Origin: Megalobrama amblycephala
Taxonomy: Eukaryota; Chordata; Actinopteri; Cypriniformes; Xenocyprididae
Assembly: GCF_018812025.1 (NCBI RefSeq)
Contig: NC_063044.1
Coordinates: 42,623,330-42,687,329, forward strand
Length of the DNA: 64,000 bases
Direction: 5' to 3'
How positions within the stretch are numbered: position 1 is the stretch's first letter; each line of letters starts with the position of its first letter. Shown here piece after piece: positions 1-11,339 of the stretch. The notes under the pieces were generated by a model. It was not told the DNA's origin, did no database searches, and saw only the letters and a list, made by a program, of their open reading frames with translations. The translations under genes were made by a program, and so were the position numbers.

Positions 1-141
1 ATCTTATTTGTTCAATGGGGATTTTGCAGAATATGTTGAGTTACATTTGACAAAATTCAGACTATGTAAGATGGCTAGTTACATATAAATTTAAAATTAT
101 TCACTGGCAGGATCAGATGATGTTTCTGTGATTTTCTGTTG

Positions 142-641
142 TTACATTTTAACTGGTAAAATCCTTAGGCAGTTAATTTCATCAAGATTACAGAAGAAAG
201 GAAAGAGTGTGTCAGTGAAGGTGGTTGTGAATGTGTGTAGATGTGTGTTAGTTACAGGATCAGAGAATGACACCGTTCCTCTGTAATAGTCCAGATCAAC
301 TCTCACACAATCAAGCTTCTGTTTAACACGAAAACCAGACCCAAGCAATCTGTATGGGTCATACCGCACACTCCAGACATCAGAGTTAAAGAAATCACGT
401 CCCTTCCTCTGGTTTGTTGCTGTAGTTACTCCAAGACTCCAGTCTAAACTCTTTTTAACCTCCACATCCCAGCAGTGTGTTCCTGAGTTAAATCCCTCTG
501 AACCCAAAACACAGTAATAATTGTTAAATCTCTCTGGATTATCAGGAAGTGACTGTTCGTCCCAGCTGTATCTCAGACTGGTCAGATCATCTGAGAGGAC
601 AAGAAATGGATTTGCAGTGTTTGGATCCAGGATCACAGGAG
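142..641 (-). CDS. TRIM exon 6: PRY-SPRY (B30.2) domain
   Basis: Begins after a TCATCAG acceptor and ends at TAA (144-142). PRY signature [17 protein letters not shown] and SPRY signatures [16 protein letters not shown] and WSLGV are all present without interruption. This is the target-recognition domain; it is full length (about 165 residues) with a normal C-terminus (LRILPVKM). Confidence 0.95.
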
Positions 642-3600
642 CTGATGAGACACAATCAACATCTGCTTTTATTCTGATGTTCATATAATGATCAAGAGTG
701 AACCATACACAGATTATTATGAATTATGACACTCGTCCTGTTGATCAAACACATCAGATATCTTTAAATCTGTAATAAATAAATAAATAAATAAATAAAT
801 AAAAAACATGTGTCATTTAATCACACTTACTATATTGGACAATGTCATACATCTTCTTCCAGACTCTGAACTGCAGGTTGCCCAAGTAACGTGGCACATG
901 AATCAAAGCTCCAGAAGCCATCTGTGGATCCGGCTGTGAGATCTGGACTCTGGAAGAACATTCAGGAGTCAGAACTGCAGTGGCTTTTGATCAGAACCAG
1001 AGAGACCAGAGACACCAGCAGATCACTCACCTTTCCTTTGAGACTGGAAACTTCTGCAGAACAAACACACCATTAATCATCAAGAACTCAATCAATCATC
1101 AATCAATCAATGATGTGAAATTAGACCTTCAGAAAGCAGACGTCATTGTCTTTCTTCATCTCCTCCATGTCTTTGATTGTGTGTGAAAGAGCTGAGATGT
1201 GTCTGTTCATCTCCTCCAGCTTCTTCTTCATCATCTTCTTCTTCTGCTCCTCTTCCTCCCTCAGTGCAGTGATTGTAGCTTCTTCTTCATCTCTGAGAAA
1301 CTGATGAAGCTTCTCAAACTGCTGTTTAATCTGACGCTCTGTGTGCTCAGCTTGAGACTGAAATCAAATCACATTCACTTCAATCATCTCAAAGGCCCTG
1401 TTTAAACCTGGTATTAAGATGCATTTTGGTTGATCGGATCACAAGTAGACGATGGAGACATTCTCATTTATACCTGGTATTTTAATCCATTTGACTACTC
1501 CTGATTTCTTCGAGGAATGTACATTCTCTAAATGTATGGGCTTTTTCAGATCTTTCAGTCTAGTGGACGAAATGTGAAACGTGAAAGTAGATAACAGAAA
1601 ACATACTGACAACTACAAGACCATTCAAAACATGCTGAGTGTGTGAGAGAAATCAGGAATGGTAAGAGAACATTGTGCTTGGTAAGTTTTTTGACTTCAA
1701 ACCAAACTTGGGTCTTCAGTCTACAAAGTTTACATCCTGTCTCTCTAGCGCTCTTCTCATATTGTTTAGGCAGGTCAGTAGGTGGAGAGTAGGCAGTCTT
1801 TTGTGGCTTTTCTTTTGTGCATTTTCGACTACTCTGGAAGTGGTCAAAAGTGGACAAACTCAATAGACCCCATTTACACTTGTATTTAGCATCATCCATT
1901 TGTGATCTGATCAACAAAAACGCTTTTTAATACCAGATGTAAACAGGGCCAAAGAAGCAACTTATTCTGGAGCATTCGTCAAGAGCTCATGCTCTGGCAT
2001 AACAACAACAACAAAATAGGACAATCTCACACACTGAAAATGTCAGAAAATCTCAGTAACAGCGTTCAGTTCGATCTGGAGTTGGATAATGAGAGCTAGA
2101 GCTAGAGCTAGAGAATATATGCGGCATGGAGATAGAACATGTACAATTTAGTTTAATTACGGTTATAACTTATGTTGTCATCTTGCTTTTATCCACTATT
2201 AGTACAAGCCTGTTGTAGTGGACTCCGTCCAAATGATGGCCAAAAATTTTGTTTCAATTTGACTTTAGCACTGTATTTAATCGGACTCCAATTTCAAATG
2301 ATCCATCAACTGAAATTTTAGGTTTGTTTTTAACTGGGATATTTGATTATTTTGGGGAGAGGTTTAGATTTTGATGTTTTATTAAAAATGTTTGGTCAAC
2401 ATTATGGTGATCAATGTTTCATTTAGTTGGACAGTTTGACTCTTGCTTTTTATGTTAAGTTTATGGTCTTTGTAACAGTGTTTACACAAACAAATTTGTT
2501 ACAATGGAGACCATAAACAAGAGCAATCAGGTGAAATGGTTTATACCATCAACAAGAAAACTCACTGTCTAGTCTCATCACTGACCAAACGTGATTATTC
2601 ATTATTAAGTTATTTTCACAAGAGTACCTTCATACCACAGATCAGATATTTTTATGTTTTAAATACATTGTGGGGGAAAAAAATAGATACACCGACAGAC
2701 ATCAAGAATCAGCACATGAATATCAAAAAATGGTGACATATGTTGACAAAATTAAAGCAGTTGTAATTGGAAAAATTACAAATAGGCTAAATAAGAATAT
2801 TATATTCACAAGTATTTACCTTGATTGTTCTTTCTTTTCTTCATCATACATCACATTTCATCTTAAATTGACACTGCTGACACCTTGAAAAATATATACA
2901 TCTCTAATTTTACACTATAAATATTGAAATTATGTATATTCTTTCTTTAGATGATCATAGTTTCAAAAATGTAGTAATTTATAGGCTGTTTTTGACATTT
3001 GTGATGGGCACAATATAGGGTAGTTTCTGAAAGTGACACACACAGTGTTTTTTTATGACTCCAATAATGGGAAAGAACATTGAAAAGACAGAGGAAATGG
3101 AAATGTTCATTCATTATATAGCCTTGGCTTTGGTTACGTATATTTGGGCTTGGTTCAGTTGTTGAGGTCAGGCCACACCAGACACTTCCATCCAATCCAA
3201 TTTCCTCTTCTCACTGTCTCCATCACCACCAGGATGCTCCATCCATCTAATGTCCTGCTCTACAAAGGGATCTTATTCTGAATAAGTTCCCTTTGTAGAG
3301 CAGGTTAACCCCCACTGATTGTGTTACAGTAGCTCCACAAAGCTTGTTGAAGCTACTATTGTATAAAACTCTTGACTCCAATCATGGACTGCAGCATGAA
3401 GCATGTCAGCATTTATGAGAAACATATGCTGTTTCTTGATGTCTGTGGGTGTATCTATTCCCCCCCCCCCACAATGTATTTAAAACATCAAAATTTCTGA
3501 TCTGTGGTATGAAGGTACTCTTGTGAAAATAACTTAATAATGAATAATCACTTTTGGTCAGTGATGAGACTAGACAGTGAGTTTTCTTGTTGATGGTATA

Positions 3601-6600
3601 AACCATTTCACCTGATTGCTCTTGTTTATGGTCTCCATTGTAACAAATGTGTTTGTGTAAACACTGTTACAAAGACCATAAACTTAACATAAAAACCAAG
3701 AGTCAAACTGTCCAACTAAAGGAAACACTGATCACAATAATGATGACCAAACATCTTTAACAAAACATCCAAATCTAAACCTCTGATAATTCTCAAAAAG
3801 AACTGTAGACGAATGACAGAAATAAAGTCAGTCTGGATTGCAATAAGAAATATTTAATTGTTAATTTAAATGAAGTTCCAACTGTTGGTTCGGGAGGAGC
3901 CTAAACATTCGGTCCTGTCAATCATCATTAAGTGCGTACTATATAAGCTGCGTCATCCCATTAACAAATTATTCCGGAAACCCTCCACTTCTTACCTCCC
4001 TCCCACCCTCCTCTGCCCAGTTGGTTTAACTCAGAGCTCAAGCTGAGCTTCAGGTTTGAGCCTCCTCCACGGACAGCAAGCCAAGTTTGTTTTACTATTA
4101 ACCATCAAGGCTGAATAGGCAAGCAAACTCATGAACACTGGGGAATTTATTTTGAGTGTGGGGGTTTTCTACTCTTTTGCCACTTTCCCTTAAATACCCA
4201 GAACAGAACAAAGAAGTCTTCAACTCTAAGTTGTAAAACACAGACAATGTTTGGGTTGAACAGAATGGTCAGTGATAAGAAAACAATCCTGCCAGAGACC
4301 TTGAGAGAGGCACACTCCCCCAACAGCAGAACAGAATTCTTCTCAGACTTTCTCATAATATAAGTGACTGCTGTGAAATTGAGACCATTTACCAATCACA
4401 CTGAGACATTTAAAATTATACCAAACATAAAAGCAAAAGATTAACAAGATATATGTGGTATATAGACATTCTTAGTGAACCTTCTTTTTCTAGTGAACAA
4501 TTCCGAGTTTATATCTCACAATTATGAGAATAAAAATAAAAAATATTCTGACTTTTTCTCAGAATTGTGATCTAAACTCACAATTACAAGAATGTTGAAT
4601 GTTATAGGTTTAAATGTTACTTATGTAAAATGTTATAGGTTTAAACCTTTCATTCTGTAACTGTAGGGCTAATGCATTATGTCCTCTAAGAACAGTATGT
4701 GTGAATATTATGTAGATCTATGTAGACGAGATTCTGAAGTGTGCATATGATCAATGATTTACTATCTTATAAGGCCACAGGAGAGGATTTGTGAATGGCA
4801 GTGAAGCGACACTGCTGACTCTAGGTGGTCACATGATAATGACGTCATGGTGGATATAGTACATCCAGATTACATTGGTGTGTGGTGGTGTTTTAAAACG
4901 AGGAGGCAAAGTCCTCATTTATGTCCCTGTTACTTAACTTTACATAAAAAGAGAGACCAAATACAATTCGACTTTGTTATTTTTACAACTATGTAATGTT
5001 CTATTTATTAAAACCAAGTATAAATTTCATCAAGTTAGGGTTTTTACTCATTTTTACATGTATTCCAAAATAATAACTAAAGGCAGTTTAAACTATTATT
5101 TATATTATTATTAACTAACATTCAGATTTTCTTTTAATAATTTTCCTTTTTAATTAAGACATTTGCAGAATGAAATGAGAGGTAGGCAGAAGCAAAAAGG
5201 GCAAAGAAAAAGCAAAGAAAAGCTAAACTATCAAAGACCCAGTCCGTTTTATACCATAAGCATAGGAAAATTTGCATCCCACTCAAACGTATGTTTTGGT
5301 CTAATAAGAAAAGGTCAGACAGATTTATCCATTATGTCATAGTTGGTGTAGGTGGTTAGGTCAGAGTGACTGGTCAAATAGATGAAAATAGATACAAAAG
5401 GTGTTGTTTTGACACTCTTAAGGGAATTTTGCAGATCTTGCATTATCACAGCTCTGAAGAAGTGGAAACAGTCATATTTTCATACAAAGGTACATCAAGT
5501 TCAAATGAGCAAAACATCTTCGCTTCTGCAGTACTTGGCAGGCGTCCAGTATCTAACCACAAACGTGTCAACATGACCTGTCACATTGGAGCACTTTGAA
5601 GAACAACTGAATATAGCAAGCATACTCTTAAAGATAAAAGAAGAATAACCATAAAGGAGTACAATAAAGAGTAAATACTTGAAAATATGATGAGGATTCA
5701 TATATGAAATCGGGGTACATAAATATATGAAATCAAAGATAATGTTGACAAATCATAAGCCATAAATGATAAAATGATTAACATGAAATATGAATATGAA
5801 TATTGACCATTTTGGATCCACCATTTAATATCGATTATTTTCTCGTTTTTTTGAGGACGCACTGCCTCCCTTGACTCATCGGTGGAAATGCCACTGATTA
5901 ATACACACATTCATACTATATCGAACAAACTTTTAAGCAGTTGTGAAGTAATTACTTATTCAAAATAAGTACACAGCAAAATCTCCACATATGGTCCCTC
6001 TCTACATAGAGTTAAAATAAAACAGAAGCAGAGTTAAAGTTAAAGAGATAATATGCTGTTTGTGGAGTTGTTTAATCAGATCTTGAGAGTTTTAATGTCT
6101 TTTATCTTCAGTTGATTTAATAAGGCTGTGGCTGGAAGTCCTTTGTAGTTATTTTGTTTATTTTCAGTGATTATGCTCGTTAACAGCAGGTGTTCATCAC
6201 TAATGCTCAATTATAACTTAATCACTTAATTATCTCATTATCTTTCACTCTGCTTCAGTGTTACTTTAACACTATACAGAGAGGGACCATATGTAATCTG
6301 AGCAGAGATGAATTAACTCTGGAGATTTTGCTGTGTACCTGCTCAAGAGAGTATGCGATTTCACACTGACAACACGGTGTGTGCACAACTGCAGTGATGC
6401 AACTGTGACATTTGTGCTTAAATGGTCTACTGAGTTGCACTGTAAAATACATAATTTTACTAAACTTTTACTCTTTATCTTATTAATATACATAATTTTA
6501 CTAAAATTTTACTTATGTATATTATTATTTTACTAAATTTGTGAATGTCAAAAGTATCAATCCTCACCTTGATGTGTTGAACTGTTTTCCCAAACTCTCC

Positions 6601-7145
6601 TTTAATGTTTTTATTGTGTTTCAGTTTCTCTTGTAAGGACTTCAGTGCTGTATTGAGCTCCTCCTGCAATTATTACAATTATATTCTATAACATGTTCAT
6701 ATATTTAATACATAACATGAGATTAAGTGTTTATCATATGCAAATATCTTACCTTGTATGATGGAACAACTTCACCGATGGGTCTGAATGTGTGATTTTC
6801 GTGCTGTTGTGAATCTCTGCATACTAAACACACAGTCTGTTTGTCCTCCAGACAGAAAAGTTTGAGTTTCTCACTGTGTAAACTGCAGATCTCCTCAGAT
6901 CCTGATGAACGCTTCTCATTTCTCTCCTTCAGGAACGACTCACACAAGTTTTTTAATGCAAGATTAAGTGGAGGCTTGTGTCTTGACACTCTCCTGCAGA
7001 CAGGACAGTCCTGAGTTTCCCTGGTCCTCCAGAACTGTTGAAGACACTCTTTACAGAAACTGTGACTACATGACAGAAGAACGGGATCCTTGAAGATTTC
7101 ATGACACACAGGACAAGAAAAATCATCTTCAGACAGTGAAGCCAT
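142..7145 (-). CDS. TRIM-family E3 ubiquitin ligase (TRIM35 / zinc-binding protein A33-like), six exons, intact
   Basis: Coding exons in order: 7145-6753, 6663-6568, 1357-1127, 1053-1031, 949-831, 641-142. Every intron is GT-AG, phases agree, and the sum is 1362 nt, that is 453 residues plus stop. Domains: C3HC4 RING (Cys11, Cys14, Cys26, His28, Cys31, Cys34, Cys47, Cys50), B-box2 (Cys87 to His118), coiled coil about 132-245, PRY-SPRY about 288-453. The exon pattern (96, 231, 23 and about 116 nt between RING and SPRY exons) is the classic layout of SPRY-bearing TRIM genes. TRIM proteins of this type transfer ubiquitin through the RING, dimerise through the coiled coil and bind targets through SPRY; the target here is unknown. 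I start at the ATG at 7145 (MASL), the usual family start; another ATG lies two codons upstream at 7151. Large fish TRIM families act in innate immunity, which is inference for this copy. Intron 2 (5.2 kb) is full of repeats. Confidence 0.93.
773..802. repeat. (AAAT)n microsatellite in TRIM intron 5
   Basis: Short AAAT tandem tract within the intron between exons 5 and 6. Confidence 0.85.
831..1053 (-). CDS. TRIM exons 4 and 5 (23-nt microexon plus 119-nt linker)
   Basis: Exon 4 is 1053-1031, the 23-nt microexon characteristic of the family (acceptor CTGCAG, donor GTGAGT). Exon 5 is 949-831 (acceptor TTCCAG, donor GTAAGT). Joined, they read [17 protein letters not shown] and end IVQY, the standard linker leading into the B30.2 domain. 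Confidence 0.9.
1127..1357 (-). CDS. TRIM exon 3: main coiled coil
   Basis: 231 nt between a TTTCAG acceptor and a GTCTAA donor, in phase 0 throughout. The 77 residues form a highly charged helix (run [16 protein letters not shown]). The exon opens with [17 protein letters not shown], typical of fish TRIM35-like proteins. Confidence 0.92.
1394..1950. mobile_element. Non-autonomous DNA transposon (MITE) in TRIM intron 2
   Basis: 557-bp element with about 60-bp imperfect terminal inverted repeats beginning GGCCCTGTTTA on both strands, flanked on each side by AAA. It has no transposase. Its end lies only 36 bp from the exon-3 acceptor of the TRIM gene, so it occupies the zone where branch points normally lie. 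Confidence 0.75.
2359..3783. repeat. Large inverted repeat, arms about 354 bp
   Basis: Arms 2359-2712 and 3430-3783 are near-perfect reverse complements, separated by about 0.7 kb. Each arm contains a smaller internal palindrome around GTTTATGGTCT...AGACCATAAAC. No coding capacity. Probably two opposed MITE copies or one long-TIR MITE. It lies in TRIM intron 2. Confidence 0.8.
3254..3304. repeat. 51-bp palindrome
   Basis: Near-perfect palindrome of CCTGCTCTACAAAGGGA and its complement with a short centre. It lies in the spacer of the larger inverted repeat but is off its centre, so it is an independent structure. Confidence 0.75.
3800..5960. other. TRIM intron 2, no gene recognised
   Basis: Includes a TATATAAG-containing stretch near 3950 followed by GC-richer sequence (to about 4130) that resembles an old LTR or promoter fragment but has no pair. 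At 4500-4600 there is a run of imperfect TCACAATT/TTTATATCTC repeats typical of fish intergenic DNA. No conserved reading frame seen. Confidence 0.5.
5969..6338. mobile_element. MITE with ACACAGCAAAATCTCCA ends
   Basis: About 370 bp. Ends are inverted copies of GTACACAGCAAAATCTCCA, followed inward by further inverted similarity (ATATGGTCCCTCTCT). No coding capacity. Lies in TRIM intron 2, 230 bp from exon 2. Confidence 0.7.
6568..6663 (-). CDS. TRIM exon 2: start of the coiled coil
   Basis: Exactly 96 nt between a TTGCAG acceptor and a GTGAGG donor, the invariant size of this exon in SPRY-type TRIM genes. It encodes a Glu/Lys/Leu-rich heptad-like helix ([18 protein letters not shown]). Confidence 0.93.
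6753..7145 (-). CDS. TRIM exon 1: RING finger and B-box2
   Basis: 131 codons ending exactly in phase 0 at a GTAAGA donor. It carries the whole RING (Cys11-Cys50) and B-box2 (Cys87, His90, Cys98, Asp101, Cys106, Cys109, His115, His118); no zinc ligand is missing. Confidence 0.95.
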
Positions 7146-7177
7146 TTTCACTGTTTGAGCTCCAGCAATATAAACGT

Positions 7178-7191
7178 TACTTTCACTTTCT
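7178..7191 (-). promoter_or_regulatory. ISRE-like element upstream of the TRIM gene
   Basis: On the minus strand the sequence reads GAAAGTGAAAGT, matching the interferon-stimulated response element core GAAANNGAAA. It lies 36 bp upstream of the TRIM start codon. This suggests interferon/IRF inducibility; function is inferred. Confidence 0.5.
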
Positions 7192-7481
7192 GAATGTGGT
7201 TTCAGAAATGGAACTATGAAATAACTATGAGAATCACAAAGTTCTTCCGTTCAGAAAATAACTTTGCAAAAATCCTTCATGAACGAGTTTTTCTTGGTTC
7301 TCCACAGATCACTGATTCTTATTTGCTTTTGTCAAGACATAGCATGACCAAAAGAAAAAATAACAAGTTAGTGGGTGCCTCTCAATCAGCTCCTCCCTCT
7401 GAAAATCTCAAGGACCACCCTCAAAATTTTTCACAAAGTTACCGAATATGAAAAGAAAGTACATACAGGTCTGCAATATGA

Positions 7482-7483
<2 letters not shown>

Positions 7484-7549
<66 letters not shown>
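7484..7549. repeat. (AT)n microsatellite
   Basis: Uninterrupted AT dinucleotides, 66 bp. Creates spurious Tyr-Ile reading frames on both strands. Confidence 0.95.
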
Positions 7550-7553
<4 letters not shown>

Positions 7554-8261
7554 GACACATCTCTTTAGCCAAGCATTCACATAATGCATCTCATACCAGA
7601 TCAATTGCACATTACATTTACATTTACATTTATTCATTTGGCAGACTCTTTTATCCAAAGCGACTTACAAGTGTGTTAAAAACAAAAAATATCCATATTT
7701 AACAAGTTGTGAAGTAAAATTTAGCTTCCACCAGACCGCCTTCCGTATTCAAGTTACGAAGAAAGTGTAAACTGGTGTCGTGTCAGTTTCACATTTTCCG
7801 ACTATCATGACTATCACATGACTATCTTTACTTAATGTTATGAACAGCAGGTACGCTAATTATTCTCCATTATTCTCCATTAGTCACCCCATCCCGAGGT
7901 GACTAGAGAGGACTTCAGCTTCAGTTTGGATCCAGCCTCTTAAGAAGACCTCAGATGACCAACACCTATGAAGAGACGGCACCAACTCCTGTGAGGACTT
8001 CAGAAGACACAATCATCTGGATCAACATGCACATTGCACAATTTCTATATATCCTAATTATTGTTATTATGTAATTCATTTTTCCAGGAGCTCATTGCTT
8101 CTATGTTCAGTTAAACTGCTAACAGTGATTGTAAATTGCCTAAATTATTACATTATTTGCTAACTGCATTCTTTAAATTGTAATGTTGACATGCATTCTC
8201 TGTAAAGCTGCTTTGAAATGATATGTATCGTGAAAAGTGCTATACAAATAAATGTGAATTG

Positions 8262-8268
<7 letters not shown>
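7550..8268 (+). mobile_element. L2-like LINE 3' end, interrupted
   Basis: Starts with the last codons of a reverse-transcriptase-type ORF (LKTHLFSQAFT then stop) and ends with the tail AAGCTGCTTTGAAA...GTGCTATACAAATAAA that is characteristic of fish L2-clade LINE/SINE 3' ends, followed by an AT/ATT tract. The middle contains the widespread fish motif TTATCCAAAGCGACTTACAA (7650-7670) and a fragment (7670-7785) of the palindromic repeat found at 8474-9273. Confidence 0.55.
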
Positions 8269-8307
<39 letters not shown>

Positions 8308-8325
8308 ATTATTATTATTATTATT
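8269..8325. repeat. (AT)n-(ATT)n microsatellite
   Basis: AT repeats running into ATT repeats at the tail of the LINE-like 3' end. Confidence 0.9.
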
Positions 8326-8473
8326 TTTAATTTTTTTTTATCCACTCTTAACATTATTAAAGATCCCCCCCTCATATAACATTACTATTATTATATCTGC
8401 TACGCTGCTGTAAGCTCATTGCAGGAAATAAGCTCTGCCCTAAAGAGAATGATGGAATTGCCAGCAGTTTGGG

Positions 8474-9273
8474 TTAAAAGATTACTTCACTTTCAAATTA
8501 AAATTAGCCCAAGCTTTACACACCCTCAAGCCATCCTAGGTGTATTTGACTTTCTTCTTTCTGATGAACACAATCAGAGAAATATTAATAAATATCCTGA
8601 TGCATCCAAGCTTTATAATGGCAGTGAACGGGACCAATGAGTATAAGCTGAAGAAAGTGTTTTTATCCACATCCATCCATCATAAATGTACTCCACACAG
8701 CTCTGAGGGGTTAATAAAGGCCTTCTTAAGCTAATCAATGTGTTTGTGTTAAAAACAAAAAATATCCATATTTAACAAGTTGTGAAGTAAAATTTAGCTT
8801 CCACCAGACCGCCTTCCGTATTCAAGTTACGAAGAAAGTGTAAACTGGTGTCGTGTCAGTTTCACATTTTCCGTAAGTTAAATACAGAAGGCGTAGGATG
8901 TAGTGTAATCGTTTTGAACTGCAAGAGTTCTACACTTTCTTTGTACGTTGAATGCGTACGTCTGGGAAGCTAGATGTTTTACTTCATAACTTGTTAAATA
9001 TGGATCTTTTTTACACAAACACATCACTTCAGAAGGCCTTTATTAACCCCCCGAAGCCGTGTGGACTATGTTTATGATGGATGCAGTTTCTTGGATACAG
9101 CTCATACTCGTGAACCCTGTTCACTGCTATTCTAAAGCTTGGATGCGTCAGGATATTTATTAATATTTCTTAGACTGTGTTTTTTTAGAAAAAAAAGTCT
9201 TATACACCTAGGATGGCTTGAGGGTGAGTAAAGCTTGGGGTAATTTTCATTTTAAAGTGAACTAATCCGTTAA
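8474..9273. mobile_element. Palindromic TTAA-bounded DNA element
   Basis: 800 bp, bounded by TTAA at both ends, with long inverted arms (left around 8478-8770, right around 8970-9260). No coding capacity. The same sequence occurs in part at 7670-7785, showing a multicopy family. TTAA boundaries suggest a Kolobok- or piggyBac-type transposase; superfamily is inferred. Confidence 0.75.
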
Positions 9274-9279
9274 GGACCT

Positions 9280-10263
9280 ATCAGCCCATGGCAATCTGGT
9301 TTCATGACAGAATTTTGTAGTTCTGTCATGACAACTCTTGGAGGGTTTGGCATGGTAATGACTATGACAATGATAATATCTTTGGTCTTGGCAGAATATA
9401 TCTGCTACACTGCTTCCGCTCTTGATAATAGCTGCCATTGATGACATATTTTATTTATCCTACAGAAAACAATTGTAGAATTAATTTGCTTACTTTAAAA
9501 GCCAGAAGTTTTTTGAGGCCTCATGGCCTATGTGACTGTGGGTCAAATGTACAAGGGTCGAATGTATCTGATAGTTAGCTTGGCCACTAAGCATATTTTG
9601 TTGGGGGTTTTCCACTAGACAACAGGTGGCTGTGAAATAAATAAGATTAAAGGTGTCACGTGAGTGTCTTCTTGCCTCTGGGGAATGTTGATTGCCTATG
9701 AGAAAGGGTTGACCAACAATTGGCAGAATTCCACAATTGGGGCGTAAGTCAAAAGAAGAAGATTAGTTGGCAGTCGGCCACCCCTACAAAGAGAACAAGA
9801 TAGTTCACATGGTGAACATGTTGGGGAGTACTTAGGAGATTCCAGGAAGAGAAAGGGAGAAGAGCACATGTAAATGAGATAATAGGAAAGAACTGTAGGA
9901 GTGAATCTTACCAGAGAATTATGCCACTTTGATGTAAAATTACAGATAAGAAAAATGTATAAGAACTACGCTTTGGCCAGAGACAGATTCAGATGAACAG
10001 CTGGCATCTCACTTTGTTGCTTGACAATAAAGTTAACGCTTTTGAGACCTGGAACTTTGAGACCAGAACTGAAGAGACACTGAGACATCAAATTTTGCCA
10101 CAACACCATTTGAATAAGAAACCATAACGAGTCTATAAAACACATCAAAACTTAATGAAATACAACAAGAGAAACCTCCTCAACATGCAGAGACAAGGAG
10201 ATGCAATTCAAGAGAATTATGTGATTACAAGCAGATTGGGTCAAGGATCTATTAGCCAGCACC
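9280..10263. other. Unassigned AT-rich spacer
   Basis: No reading frame with recognisable domains, no terminal repeats and no RNA gene were seen. Confidence 0.5.
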
Positions 10264-10271
10264 ATCTACAG

Positions 10272-10788
10272 CAGTGGTCTCAAACTGCCAGCCCGCGGAC
10301 CATTTACGGCCTAAATTACAGTAAAAGCACTTGATTTAAATCACCGAAACGCGTCCGATGCTACCAATAAACCTTACTTATGCTCAAACGGCATCTTGGA
10401 CAAATGTGGCTCAGCTGTGTGAGTAGAAGCACTGTCAGGTGTCTGGAAAGAAATATAATAGTGTACAAATGTATTCAGGGATTGCATTTGTTCACTACAG
10501 TGTTGTTCAGTGCAAGATTTTTATGTTATTTAAGCTAAAATAAAGTAAGGGAAAATATTTGCACTAACTGTTAAAAGCTAATACTGAATGTAACAATGTA
10601 ACACATTTTTTGTTAAGTAGTCTATGGCAAAAATATTTTAGTTTTGAAATTTGAAGTAAATGAGAAATAATGCAAAGGAAAGTAAATTTTCAGAAATTTT
10701 GCACTTTCTTGTGCTTGGTTAAAATGGCCCTCCTATGAGGAGTAAATCACAGCAACAGCCCCCCGCCAATTTGAGTTTGAGACCCTTG
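10272..10788. mobile_element. hAT-type MITE with 8-bp target duplication
   Basis: Ends are CAGTGGTCTCAAACT and, in reverse, CAAGGGTCTCAAACT. Flanks are ATCTACAG (10264-10271) and ATCTGCAG (10789-10796), an 8-bp duplication with one mismatch, as expected of hAT insertion. No transposase inside. Confidence 0.8.
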
Positions 10789-10814
10789 ATCTGCAGTTTC
10801 ATGACAGAACATTG

Positions 10815-11330
10815 TATTTAGGGTATGTTTACATGACAACAATTTATTAAAACCGAAAAAGTTTGTCCTTCGCTTTTTTCGCATCAAGATGAAAATGTTC
10901 ACTCTAAAAACTGCTGGGACAAAACCAGGGATTGGGTTGTTTTCACCCAGCCATTTTTTTCAGCCAATTTTGGATTTTTTTTTTTTTTTTTGCCAACAAT
11001 ATAGTAATATAGTAAAAGGCATGTTTTTGCTCACCCCCAAATAGGGGCAAATTTGTGGGGTATTTTAAGCTGAAACTTGACCAGACCAGAGACTTATATT
11101 ACATCATATGCAAGAGGGCATAATAGGTGCCTTTTAACCCAACCTGCTGGGTTTGTCCATATTTTACCCAGCTTGGGTTTTTTTTAACCCAGCATTTTTT
11201 AGAGTGTTGTCCTTAACTCTGTGTAAATGCTTTATTAAGTATGCCAGAACAGTAGTTGGCGATGTCACTTTGTGTTTTTGTTGTTTACACACAGATGAAA
11301 AACTTGCACTTTGAAATCCGTTTTCTAAAG
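10815..11330. mobile_element. Old repeat split by a younger 307-bp MITE
   Basis: The inner element 10900-11206 has inverted ends CACTCTAAAAA/TTTTTAGAGTG and internal copies of GCTGGGTT. Removing it rejoins flanking sequence (GAAAATGTT ... TTGTCCTTAAC) that resembles a dispersed fish repeat starting TTTACATGACAAC. Confidence 0.6.
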
Positions 11331-11339
11331 TTTGCCTTT

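Noticed and set aside
7484..7549. Tyr-Ile repeat peptides (also at 27.8, 28.8, 36.0 kb)
   Set aside because: Products of AT/GT microsatellites.
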